NCBI RefSeq assembly: GCF_017874615.1 | Contig: NZ_JAGIKV010000003.1 | Location: forward strand, 248,001-312,000 | Source of the DNA: Paenibacillus xylanexedens | Lineage (GTDB): Bacteria > Bacillota > Bacilli > Paenibacillales > Paenibacillaceae | Direction of reading: 5' to 3' | Length of the DNA stretch: 64,000 nt | Shown here: in pieces, positions 1 to 7,707 of the stretch | Numbering within the stretch: position 1 is the stretch's first letter | How the letters are laid out: each line of letters starts with the position of its first letter | Made by a program: the position numbers and the translations under genes | The notes under the pieces: generated by a model | The model's database searches: none | What the model was told of the DNA's origin: nothing | The model's input: the letters and a program-made list of their open reading frames with translations, nothing else

Positions 1-78
1 GATGCAACAGCAGATATTGCTGATGTAATTTCAAGTGTTGATTCCCTCCTGGAGGTGAACTCTGACGTATTCCTCTAA
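1..78 (+). CDS. C-terminal end of an unidentified protein (partial)
   Basis: An open frame enters at base 1 and ends at the TAA at 76-78, giving 25 residues that finish in LLEVNSDVFL. There is no start inside the window, so this would be the tail of a gene that begins upstream. It is too short to assign to a family. It could be chance open frame, but the codons read naturally and the next gene starts 90 bases later. Confidence 0.4.
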   Translation, partial: DATADIADVISSVDSLLEVNSDVFL

Positions 79-168
79 AATAAGAAGTTTTGTCGATTTT
101 AATTTCTATTTATATTCCCATTTTATCATCTAGAATATAGCATAGAAAGGTTAATGGAGGTTTTTCCC

Positions 169-1788
169 ATGATTGATAAAATAATGGCTTCACCGCAACG
201 CGCTCTAATCACGCTACTGTCTGCATGGATGCTGGCGATCATTCACCAGTATTTATTCTATGGTAATGAGATTGGCGTATCGTATCCTATCTTTGTAATT
301 CTCTTTTATGTGTTCATGTATCTGTTTGCAAGGGATCGCATGAGGTCTTTCAAGTTCATTGATGCTTTTGTAGCGGCTGTAGTGCTATTGTTGTCGCTAA
401 CGTTTCTGTTATACGACAATGAACTGCTGTATGTTCTTAATTTTCTGGTCATACCTGGCGTAGTTATCTTACATATGACGTATCTGATGGGCAGAAAACA
501 GAAGCAGTGGTGGGAGATTGGCTTGATTGGTACGGCTATTGACCACTTGCTACCTCAAGCCATACGTCATTGGGGGACTGTTGCTGCTATTGCTGTGAGA
601 GCAGGCGGGCGTGGCATGGGCAAATCCCAGAAAACAGTTGTTTTCAAAGTACTCATTGGTCTTGTGGCGTCCTTGCCTATCCTCATTGTAGTCGTTGCAT
701 TACTGTCCTCTGCTGACGGGGTCTTTGATCAGTATTTAGCCGGTTTTCCGGAGTGGCTGAATCAATTGGCTTTTACTCCAGGGATACCGAGAATCATCTG
801 GATTGTCATCGCAGGTGTATTGCTGTTCGGTTATGTATGGGGATTTGTACAGCCAATGCAATATGAGGCAGAGAAGAGAGCGAACGCACATTGGAAAAAT
901 GGAGCAGTATCCACGGTTGATAAGCGTGATCACACCTATATATTCTCTCCTGTGGACCCGGCCACTGAAGGTAAGGTTACCAATAAGATTACACCCGAGC
1001 CCGAACGCACTCCGGTCCAGCGGGAACCATTCAGATTGGACCCCATCATTGTGGGGACAATGCTGATTGTCATTAACTGTGTGTACGTTTTGTTTGTACT
1101 TGTGCAGTTTTCGTATCTGTTTGGTGCAGGAGAGGGGCACCTTCCGGTAGATCTGTCTTACGCAGATTATGCGAGAAGTGGATTCGCAGAGTTAATTCTC
1201 GTCACAGGTATTAACTTCTTTATTCTTATTGTTGCTTTGCAGTATACCCGTTCGAGTGGCAAAGCGGGTTCCATCGTACATCAGGTACTTCTCCTGATTC
1301 TGGTCAGTTGTTCAGCAATTATGTTGTATTCCGCGTTTATGCGCCTAAATCTGTATGAGCAGGCATATGGATATACGTACATCCGCTTCCTGGTACACGC
1401 ATTCATGATCTTCCTCGCACTCCTGTTGCTGATTGCTGGCCTTCGTATACGGTACACATCAATACCTCTGATCCGCTGGTATATTGTGCTTGCGCTCACT
1501 GCATATGTTGCTGTCAATTATGTGGGCATGGATAAACGGATTGCCGATCTGAACATAGAACGTTATCATCAGACTGGCAATATTGATGCAACCTATCTGG
1601 CAAGTCTGTCGGCAGATGCAGTTCCGTTACTTCGAGAGTTTGCTCAGGAGGAGTATCCGGATCTCAAAAGGGAAATGCTAGAACGTCAAGCCTACTTGGA
1701 CGAGGATTCATCAGATCGTTCATGGCCTTCTTATAATGTAGCGAGACACAGAGCCGAGATAGAATTGTCCAAATTGAGAACAGAATAG
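169..1788 (+). CDS. DUF4173/DUF4153-like polytopic membrane protein
   Basis: A 539-residue integral membrane protein with about eleven hydrophobic segments. Four lie in the first 110 residues; more follow around 160-190, 205-230, 290-320, 340-365, 370-395, 405-430 and 435-455, then a hydrophilic C-terminal tail of about 80 residues. The middle segment ending LLSSADGVF and the layout resemble the DUF4173/DUF4153 family found in many Firmicutes, whose function is not established. I chose the ATG at 169, not the one at 154, because the AATGGAGG ribosome binding site at 153-160 lies eight bases before it and would otherwise be inside the gene. It appears to be a single gene. The next gene (the yidC leader) begins 92 bases later with its own binding site. 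Confidence 0.8.
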   Translation: MIDKIMASPQRALITLLSAWMLAIIHQYLFYGNEIGVSYPIFVILFYVFMYLFARDRMRSFKFIDAFVAAVVLLLSLTFLLYDNELLYVLNFLVIPGVVILHMTYLMGRKQKQWWEIGLIGTAIDHLLPQAIRHWGTVAAIAVRAGGRGMGKSQKTVVFKVLIGLVASLPILIVVVALLSSADGVFDQYLAGFPEWLNQLAFTPGIPRIIWIVIAGVLLFGYVWGFVQPMQYEAEKRANAHWKNGAVSTVDKRDHTYIFSPVDPATEGKVTNKITPEPERTPVQREPFRLDPIIVGTMLIVINCVYVLFVLVQFSYLFGAGEGHLPVDLSYADYARSGFAELILVTGINFFILIVALQYTRSSGKAGSIVHQVLLLILVSCSAIMLYSAFMRLNLYEQAYGYTYIRFLVHAFMIFLALLLLIAGLRIRYTSIPLIRWYIVLALTAYVAVNYVGMDKRIADLNIERYHQTGNIDATYLASLSADAVPLLREFAQEEYPDLKREMLERQAYLDEDSSDRSWPSYNVARHRAEIELSKLRTE

Positions 1789-1880
1789 ATGAATAGTAGT
1801 TGTTTTCACGTACGGATTTATGCAAAAACAATATGTAAGTGTTATAATATAAAAACTAACCTATAAAGGGGGTGAATCCC

Positions 1881-2231
1881 TTGTTTGAACTGCAGGAGTT
1901 ATTACCATATTTATTTTCGATTGGACTCATCTTCACCGTCAGTTATGCCTATATTGCCCATCTTCATTGTGGCATGACAGAGTACTGGATGGAAGGTGGC
2001 GCCGGTGGTGGACTTGAACCTGTACTTCCCGCCCTGTGTTTGGACAGACAGCACAGACAGGAAGACTGGAGCCGCATGATTAGACGAAGAGAAGCGCCCG
2101 ATGAAGATGAACCAGATTGTCATTCCTCGTTGAACGATTGGTCAACAAATCAACGAGGAGGATATATATGGAACATAAGACGAACAAGGGATTCACTTTT
2201 ACTTCGGGCAAGGGACGGATCTATGGCCTGA
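1881..2231 (+). CDS. MifM-like leader peptide, candidate ribosome-arrest sensor for yidC
   Basis: A short ORF of 116 codons directly upstream of yidC. A GGGGG ribosome binding site at 1868-1872 sits eight bases before the TTG at 1881; a GTG at 1872 overlaps that site and is less likely. Residues 7-28 form one hydrophobic segment, which predicts membrane insertion. A Gly-rich stretch follows, then a basic segment with Arg59, Trp63 and Arg65, then Pro73 and an acidic run (residues 74-79, DEDEPD). In Bacillus subtilis the sensor MifM has this plan: an N-terminal membrane segment and a C-terminal arrest motif with Arg and Trp residues followed by acidic residues. There, stalling opens a hairpin that hides the yidC2 ribosome binding site. 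Here the acidic codons (2100-2117) end seven bases before such a hairpin. The frame has no stop before the hairpin; it reads through it and overlaps yidC out of frame by 64 bases. The arrest function is inferred from architecture and not shown. Confidence 0.65.
   Translation: MFELQELLPYLFSIGLIFTVSYAYIAHLHCGMTEYWMEGGAGGGLEPVLPALCLDRQHRQEDWSRMIRRREAPDEDEPDCHSSLNDWSTNQRGGYIWNIRRTRDSLLLRARDGSMA
2124..2161 (+). promoter_or_regulatory. Hairpin sequestering the yidC ribosome binding site
   Basis: CCTCGTTGA at 2125-2133 pairs perfectly with TCAACGAGG at 2150-2158 across a 16-base loop, and T2124-A2159 extends the stem. The 3' arm contains most of the AGGAGG Shine-Dalgarno (2156-2161) of yidC, so the folded form should block initiation at 2168. 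The 5' arm lies inside the leader ORF. A ribosome halted at the acidic codons ending at 2117 would cover bases up to about 2130 and melt the stem. Confidence 0.75.
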
Positions 2232-3055
2232 TTGTCATTTTGTTTGCAGTCATGCTGCTTGCCGGATGCAGCAACAACGTGTCGGAGATTACTTCATCGA
2301 CACCGGGATTTTTTAATCACTACATTGTATTTCCACTGTCGTATCTGATTCAGCATATTGCCACCATATTTAACGGAAGCTACGGGGTCGCGATTATCGT
2401 GATTACGCTTGTCATTCGTCTGGCACTGTTGCCCTTGATGATGCGTCAAGCCAAGTCCCAGCAGGGAACACGAGTCATCATGAATGCCATGAAACCCGAG
2501 ATGGATGCGCTCAAGAAAAAATATGAAGGCAAAAATGATCCTGCTGATAAGCAAAAATTTTCTCAGGAAACGATGGAGCTATACAAGAAACATAAGTTCA
2601 ATCCGCTGAATATTGGTTGCTTGCCGATGCTCATTCAGTTGCCTATACTTTCAGGTATTTACACAGCCATCCGACTTACACCGGAGTTGTCCTCCCACTC
2701 GTTCCTGTGGTTCAAACTGGGAGCGCCTGACTATGTTCTCGCTGTGGTGGTCGCGGTCATATATCTGATTCAAGCCAAGGTATCACAAGCTAATATGGCG
2801 CCTGAGCAGCGAAAACAGTTCGCCATTATGGGATATCTCTCCCCATTGATGATGGCATTCTTTTCTCTTACAGCTCCGGCAGCGATGCCGCTCTACTGGA
2901 CAGTTGGGGGTTCGTTCCTGGTACTACAGACATTATTGTTCCGTAAAATGTACCCGGTGGAACACCCACAGGAGCCTGTGGTTGTGGAAGTAAGTAAGAA
3001 AAAGAATAAAAAATCTAGTTCATCTAAATCTTCTCGGAAACCTGCAAAGTCTTAA
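2168..3055 (+). CDS. yidC: YidC/OxaA-family membrane protein insertase (lipoprotein)
   Basis: A 295-residue Oxa1/YidC/Alb3-family insertase that places proteins into the cytoplasmic membrane, alone or with SecYEG. It has an N-terminal signal with lipobox LLAGC around residues 25-30, as in Gram-positive SpoIIIJ/YidC. Hydrophobic segments typical of the family follow: the long segment around 70-90, then segments near 145-165, 190-205 and 220-260. A cytoplasmic Lys-rich loop (residues 95-130) and a Lys/Ser-rich tail are present. The length is normal for the Gram-positive form. I chose the ATG at 2168 because AGGAGG is at 2156-2161; upstream in-frame codons lack a binding site. Translation is probably controlled by the hairpin and leader ORF just before it. 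A terminator follows at 3131. Confidence 0.93.
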   Translation: MEHKTNKGFTFTSGKGRIYGLIVILFAVMLLAGCSNNVSEITSSTPGFFNHYIVFPLSYLIQHIATIFNGSYGVAIIVITLVIRLALLPLMMRQAKSQQGTRVIMNAMKPEMDALKKKYEGKNDPADKQKFSQETMELYKKHKFNPLNIGCLPMLIQLPILSGIYTAIRLTPELSSHSFLWFKLGAPDYVLAVVVAVIYLIQAKVSQANMAPEQRKQFAIMGYLSPLMMAFFSLTAPAAMPLYWTVGGSFLVLQTLLFRKMYPVEHPQEPVVVEVSKKKNKKSSSSKSSRKPAKS

Positions 3056-3130
3056 TAAAGTTGGTCGCAGTTGGCTGAGGAAACATGGTGACTACGGAAC
3101 CTTATTGAACACAAAAAACATAATGAAGAA

Positions 3131-3160
3131 GCCTGATCCACATGGATCAGGCTTTTTTTT
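3131..3160 (+). terminator. Rho-independent terminator after yidC
   Basis: GCCTGATCC (3131-3139) and GGATCAGGC (3144-3152) form a 9-bp stem with a four-base loop, followed by eight T residues. Confidence 0.9.
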
Positions 3161-3273
3161 GTACTATCGGGTATTCCTTTTTTCAGTCTTTTTACGAAAG
3201 CGGATGAACAGCATAACGTCCGCTGTCTGCTCCCCAATATCACTTAATGATGATATACTTACCTGATCAAATG

Positions 3274-3294
3274 TGATATTGATAATCAATATCA
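3274..3294 (+). promoter_or_regulatory. Fur box before the iron-uptake operon
   Basis: A 21-bp inverted repeat: arms TGATATTGAT and ATCAATATCA flank a single central A at 3284. This matches the TGATAAT/ATTATCA character of Fur sites in Bacilli. It overlaps a plausible -10 (GATAAT, 3281-3286) with TTACCT 16 bases upstream, so Fur with iron should repress the operon starting at 3346. Apart from this site and the yidC terminator, 3056-3345 holds no gene I can support. Confidence 0.8.
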
Positions 3295-3345
3295 ATTATT
3301 GAGTGATGTATACATGGGAAAAAGTGAAACGAGGAGTGCGGATAG

Positions 3346-5313
3346 ATGCAAGAGGAAGAAGCAAGACAGGGATTTACACCAGAGATGATTGATATGATGG
3401 CCAGTATCTGGACACGCTCGATCATTACATTAATAGATGTACGCTTTCAGAATGTAGCGTCACAATACCCGTTGGAGCAATATAAAATGCCTAGTAGCAT
3501 GTTTATCTATGCATATGGGGGAGAAGCGCAAATCCAACTGAATGAAACCACATTTGCAATGGAACGCTTCGGTTTAGTTCACGGCGGGAAGGGGAGTCTG
3601 CTCAGTATTACGCCTAAAGAGGAGATGGTGAAGACCTTTATGGTGTTTTATAGAGCAGAATCACCTCTCTTTTTCAAAAAACATCTGCAACAATTACTGG
3701 AGCAAGTAAATCCATTTGTTCAACAGTTTGGTTATACGCCAAGTAATCCCATCTTGCTACGCGATTGGTTCCAACGGATGATGAATGGCTGGAAACGTGG
3801 CAAGGCGATGGATCAACTGCAGGCCAAAAGTTTTTTATATCAATTGATTCATGAGGTCTACAGGGATTTGGAGGGTGGTGAGATTCGGTATCTCCAGCCA
3901 GATCCAGCCTGTTCTGCCAAGATATATCTCGATAAACATTACAGGGAGCCGATCATGTTTCAACAAATTGCCGATATGTTTGGGATCAGTGGTGGACAAT
4001 TGACGCGGTTGTTCAAAAAAAGGGAAGGGGTGAACTTACAGGAGTATCTCATTCAGAGAAGAATTGAAGCTGCCTGTCATGACTTGAAACATACAGAAGC
4101 GACGGTTAAAGAAATCGCAACTGGAGCTGGTTTCGCAGATGAGAAAAATCTGTTCCGCATGTTTAAGAAGCATTACAAGATGACGCCAAGTGATTATCGG
4201 AAAATAAACGCACTATCCATGCAGGTTGATGGTATTGATAATGATTCTCATCTCCCTTACGATGAGAGGGAACTAGCGAGTCTAGTCAAGTCTTATAGAG
4301 ATGGGGAATCAATGATGTTTGGAACATTAAGAAGTAAAGAAATGATTTTGGCGGCGGCGATAAGCATGATGCTCTTATTGACGGCATGTACGTCGGGGAC
4401 GCCAGCGAATAATGGGGGAACGGCAAATACAACACCTGCGCAGACACAGCAAACGACACAACAGGAAGGGTCGGAGACAAAAGCTTCAGAAACAGTCTCG
4501 CAGACCAGAACGATATCCACAGTTAAGGGTGATGTTGAGGTACCTGATAACCCTCAGCGAGTTGTAGTCGATTATTTGGTTGGTGATGTGGTAGCCCTAG
4601 GTGTAACTCCTTTAGGTGTGGCTAGAGCTGCACGGGGAGAGACAGAGCCTGTATATGCTAACCAGATTACAGACTCCATAAAAGTAGCCATGGAGCCGGA
4701 AGATATCATGACGCTTGAGCCTGATCTTATCATTTTGGCATGGAGCGATGAGTCGTATGATGATTTATCCAAAATTGCCCCGACCATTTATGTTCCCTAT
4801 GGTGATATGACTACAGAAGAGCGGATACAATTTATTAGCGATGTTTTGAACAAACAGGAAGAGGCTAAGGATGTTTTGAATGCTTATACCGGAAAAATTG
4901 AAGAATCAAAGCTAGCCTTTCAGAATGCGGGCCTATCCGATGTGACGATTACGGTTGGAGAATTCAGTGATAAAAGTAACTACATAGCTGGAGCCAAGCA
5001 TGCCGTTGGCGAGCTTGTTTACGATGAACTTCAATTGCAGGCACCTTCAAAAGTCCAAACGGATATTATCGATGCAGATAAATATTGGGGCGATGTCTCC
5101 ATGGAAGTATTACCCGCTTACTCTGGGGATTATATGATCTTCTTAGGAGATGGAAACGTTGCTTCTGATAATGCAGTGTGGAATGCCATACCTGCTGTGC
5201 AACATGATCGGATCGTAAAGGTAGATTCTTCGCTATCTTGGTCCACCGACGTAATGACTTCCAGTGCATTGATTGATTATATTGTTAGTCAACTGCTGGC
5301 ATTAGCTAAATAA
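3346..5313 (+). CDS. AraC-type regulator fused to a siderophore-binding lipoprotein domain
   Basis: A 655-residue fusion. Residues 1-180 look like an AraC cupin-type ligand domain. Residues 190-295 hold the two helix-turn-helix units (FQQIADMFGISGGQLTRLFK, then IATGAGFADEKNLFRMFKKH). After a linker, residues 323-350 read exactly like a lipoprotein signal peptide: basic start, hydrophobic core, lipobox LLTAC. A Gly/Thr/Gln spacer follows, and residues 390-655 are a FhuD/BtuF-type substrate-binding domain. The B. subtilis regulator Btr is also an AraC/substrate-binding fusion, but as I recall it lacks a membrane segment between the parts. This protein could span the membrane, or a separate lipoprotein could start at internal ATGs (4312/4315) preceded by GGGGA. 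The Fur box and the FecCD permease genes downstream point to ferric-siderophore uptake and its regulation. Confidence 0.88.
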   Translation: MQEEEARQGFTPEMIDMMASIWTRSIITLIDVRFQNVASQYPLEQYKMPSSMFIYAYGGEAQIQLNETTFAMERFGLVHGGKGSLLSITPKEEMVKTFMVFYRAESPLFFKKHLQQLLEQVNPFVQQFGYTPSNPILLRDWFQRMMNGWKRGKAMDQLQAKSFLYQLIHEVYRDLEGGEIRYLQPDPACSAKIYLDKHYREPIMFQQIADMFGISGGQLTRLFKKREGVNLQEYLIQRRIEAACHDLKHTEATVKEIATGAGFADEKNLFRMFKKHYKMTPSDYRKINALSMQVDGIDNDSHLPYDERELASLVKSYRDGESMMFGTLRSKEMILAAAISMMLLLTACTSGTPANNGGTANTTPAQTQQTTQQEGSETKASETVSQTRTISTVKGDVEVPDNPQRVVVDYLVGDVVALGVTPLGVARAARGETEPVYANQITDSIKVAMEPEDIMTLEPDLIILAWSDESYDDLSKIAPTIYVPYGDMTTEERIQFISDVLNKQEEAKDVLNAYTGKIEESKLAFQNAGLSDVTITVGEFSDKSNYIAGAKHAVGELVYDELQLQAPSKVQTDIIDADKYWGDVSMEVLPAYSGDYMIFLGDGNVASDNAVWNAIPAVQHDRIVKVDSSLSWSTDVMTSSALIDYIVSQLLALAK

Positions 5314-5430
5314 GAGTTAGAACGAAATTTTAATTGAGCACTCCAAATTTTCAAACATGACCAGTCGAATTTATGGACGTTAATATCCATATTCGTTTGG
5401 ATTGTCAATAGGTGATGAAAGGGAAACGAG

Positions 5431-6456
5431 ATGAAAAGCAAGCCTGAACAAAAACGCCGTGGGGCGATGAACTTCACCATGTACATGGTAGTGGGGCTTG
5501 GATTAACGGTTCTCATGTCGGCGGCATCGATTATGTTTGGCGCCGCTGATATGAGGTTAGCAACGGTATGGGAAGCTATTTTCCGATTTGATCCAATGCT
5601 CACTGAACATCAAATTATTCAAACGATGCGTCTTCCGCGTACCGTAGCTGATCTGATCGTTGGGTGCAGCCTTGCGGTATGTGGCGCTATCATGCAGGGG
5701 ACGACGCGCAATCCGCTGGCCGACTCCGGGCTCATGGGGATTAGCTCTGGGGCAGCATTTGCAATTGCACTTTGCCTGGCCTTCTTGCCGGGTTATTCGT
5801 ATTGGCAGATGATGTTGTTCGCTTGTCTGGGAGCAGCGATCGCTACCGGTATGACTTATTTTACCGCGTCACTGGGCAATCGTGGAATGACGCCTCAGCG
5901 GCTTGTGCTGGCAGGTCTGTCCATTTCAATGTTGTTTGGCGCACTCAGTCAGTACTTGGCGATCAATTATAACCTGGGCCGAGCATTGACATTCTGGACG
6001 GCGGGTAGTACAGCGGGTGTCAAATGGGGTGAATTGCTGATTATCTCACCGCTCTTTGTTGGTGGTATACTGCTGGCATTGGCGCTATCCCCTTCCGTTA
6101 CACTGCTCAGTTTGGGAGATGATGTGGCAAGTGGACTCGGCATTCGTAGCGGACTGGTCAAGATTTTGGCGACAATTATTGTACTTGTGCTGACTGGATT
6201 GGCTGTTGTTGTGGTTGGCCCGGTTGGTTTTGTGGGTCTGATTACCCCGCATATTGTGCGATATATGGTAGGTGTCGACTATCGATACATTATTCCGGCA
6301 GCTGCGTTATATGGTGCGTTGCTGACCGTATCGGCCGATTTGGCTGGACGGTTGATCAATAAACCGTTCGAAACGCCGATTGCCATTATATTTTCTATCA
6401 TTGGTGTGCCGTATTTTCTCTTCTTGGCTCGAAGACAAAGGAGGGAATATGAATGA
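5431..6456 (+). CDS. FecCD-family iron-siderophore ABC permease, subunit 1
   Basis: A 341-residue integral membrane permease of the FecCD/BtuC family, which normally has ten membrane helices and works as a heterodimer. Family features are visible: the MRLPRTVADLIVG motif near residue 70, MQGTTRNPLADSGLMGISSGA around 95-115, and the GPVGFVGLITPHIVR coupling motif near 270. AAAGG lies shortly before the ATG at 5431. The gene overlaps the next permease gene by four bases (ATGA), so the two are translationally coupled. The preceding fusion gene supplies the substrate-binding domain. No ATPase gene is present in the cluster. Confidence 0.92.
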   Translation: MKSKPEQKRRGAMNFTMYMVVGLGLTVLMSAASIMFGAADMRLATVWEAIFRFDPMLTEHQIIQTMRLPRTVADLIVGCSLAVCGAIMQGTTRNPLADSGLMGISSGAAFAIALCLAFLPGYSYWQMMLFACLGAAIATGMTYFTASLGNRGMTPQRLVLAGLSISMLFGALSQYLAINYNLGRALTFWTAGSTAGVKWGELLIISPLFVGGILLALALSPSVTLLSLGDDVASGLGIRSGLVKILATIIVLVLTGLAVVVVGPVGFVGLITPHIVRYMVGVDYRYIIPAAALYGALLTVSADLAGRLINKPFETPIAIIFSIIGVPYFLFLARRQRREYE

Positions 6457-7466
6457 TCAAGCGGCGTTATACGATGAAACGAGGCATTATCATCAATGTA
6501 GTGCTTATGGTGCTGATCCTTGTGTTTGCGATCATTAGCATGAATTCTGGCAAGATGAATCTTTCACCGCTAGAAGTGCTGAACGTTCTCATAGGAAACG
6601 GTACCGATAAGCAAAATCTGATTGTGTTTGATTTTCGTTTGCCACGAATCGTACTTTCGATCTTGGTAGGTCTGGGGATGGGAGCGGCCGGGGTCGTGAT
6701 GCAGAGTTTGCTGCGCAATGACATGGCTAGTCCGGGGACACTGGGAATTAGTTCGGGATCGGGTTTGTTTGTCCTGTTCTTCGTTGTATTCATTGCATCC
6801 ACAGGAAAGAGTTCCTTTATTGCTCTGCCTCTGTTGGCTTTTGTTGGCGGACTATTGGCTGCGGGGTTGATCTTCTTATTATCGTATCGCCGCGGACGAG
6901 ACATCTCGCCAATCGGTTTGATCTTGACCGGGGTCGCGCTAGGAAGCGGATATGGGGCGCTGACGACTTTCTTGACACTCAAGCTGGATGATTCGCAGAT
7001 GAACTTCATGCTGTATTGGCTCGCAGGGAGCCTATGGGGCGATGATTGGGGCTATATTTCCATACTGACACCATGGGTCTTGATACTACTCGGCTATATT
7101 TTTTACAAGGCTCGCATACTGAATGCCCTCCATCTGGGCAATCAGACAGCACAGGGGCTTGGTGTTTCCGTAAAACGGCAGTTCTTGGGGTTGTCAATCG
7201 CTGCTGTTGCTTTATCCTCTGGAAGTGTAGCCGTGGGAGGCAGCTTCTTTTTCGTTGGCTTGATCGCTCCGCATATGGCGAGAAAACTGGTTGGTCCCGA
7301 TCACAAATTGCTCATTCCGGCTGCCAGCTTGGCCGGAGGGCTAGTCGTGGTGTTGGCTGACACGATTACGCGCACGGTTAGCCTCGTAGGAGATGTGCCG
7401 ACAGGAATCGTTATTACAGTCATTAGTGTTCCATATTTTCTTTATTTACTAGCAAAAGCCAAATAA
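6453..7466 (+). CDS. FecCD-family iron-siderophore ABC permease, subunit 2
   Basis: A 337-residue partner of the preceding permease with the same family motifs: FDFRLPRIVLSILVG near 55-70, MQSLLRNDMASPGTLGISSG near 90-105, and GSFFFVGLIAPHMARKLVG near 260-280. The start ATG overlaps the stop of the first permease. Together they should form the membrane channel for a ferric siderophore. Energy must come from an ATPase encoded elsewhere, as happens when several siderophore systems share one FhuC/YusV-type ATPase. A terminator working in both directions follows. Confidence 0.92.
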   Translation: MIKRRYTMKRGIIINVVLMVLILVFAIISMNSGKMNLSPLEVLNVLIGNGTDKQNLIVFDFRLPRIVLSILVGLGMGAAGVVMQSLLRNDMASPGTLGISSGSGLFVLFFVVFIASTGKSSFIALPLLAFVGGLLAAGLIFLLSYRRGRDISPIGLILTGVALGSGYGALTTFLTLKLDDSQMNFMLYWLAGSLWGDDWGYISILTPWVLILLGYIFYKARILNALHLGNQTAQGLGVSVKRQFLGLSIAAVALSSGSVAVGGSFFFVGLIAPHMARKLVGPDHKLLIPAASLAGGLVVVLADTITRTVSLVGDVPTGIVITVISVPYFLYLLAKAK

Positions 7467-7619
7467 CACAATCAATGATATGGTCTGAATATTTTGTGGA
7501 AAACGGGTTGGTAGGACTGTGCGTTGCTTTTTAAAGCAGAATGCACGATATCAAAAGTTCAAAGATCGAAGTTACCCTGTATTACCGCTATGCTTCTTAA
7601 TCAATAGCATATAGAAAAG

Positions 7620-7662
7620 GATGCCATTACGAAGATATCGTATTGGCATCTTTTGATTTTTT
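7620..7662. terminator. Bidirectional terminator between convergent units
   Basis: GATGCCAtTACGA (7620-7632) pairs with TCGTAtTGGCATC (7638-7650) with one T-T mismatch. T-rich sequence follows on the plus strand, and A/T-rich flanks serve the minus strand. It separates the permease operon from the convergent LuxR gene. The rest of 7467-7707 shows no gene. Confidence 0.8.
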
Positions 7663-7707
7663 CTCATTATTGGATAGTCAATTTGATACTGGGAAATCAC
7701 TCAGGGT

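Noticed and set aside
6467..7009. 180-codon open frame antisense to the second FecCD permease
   Set aside because: Antisense to a strongly conserved permease with no start signal.
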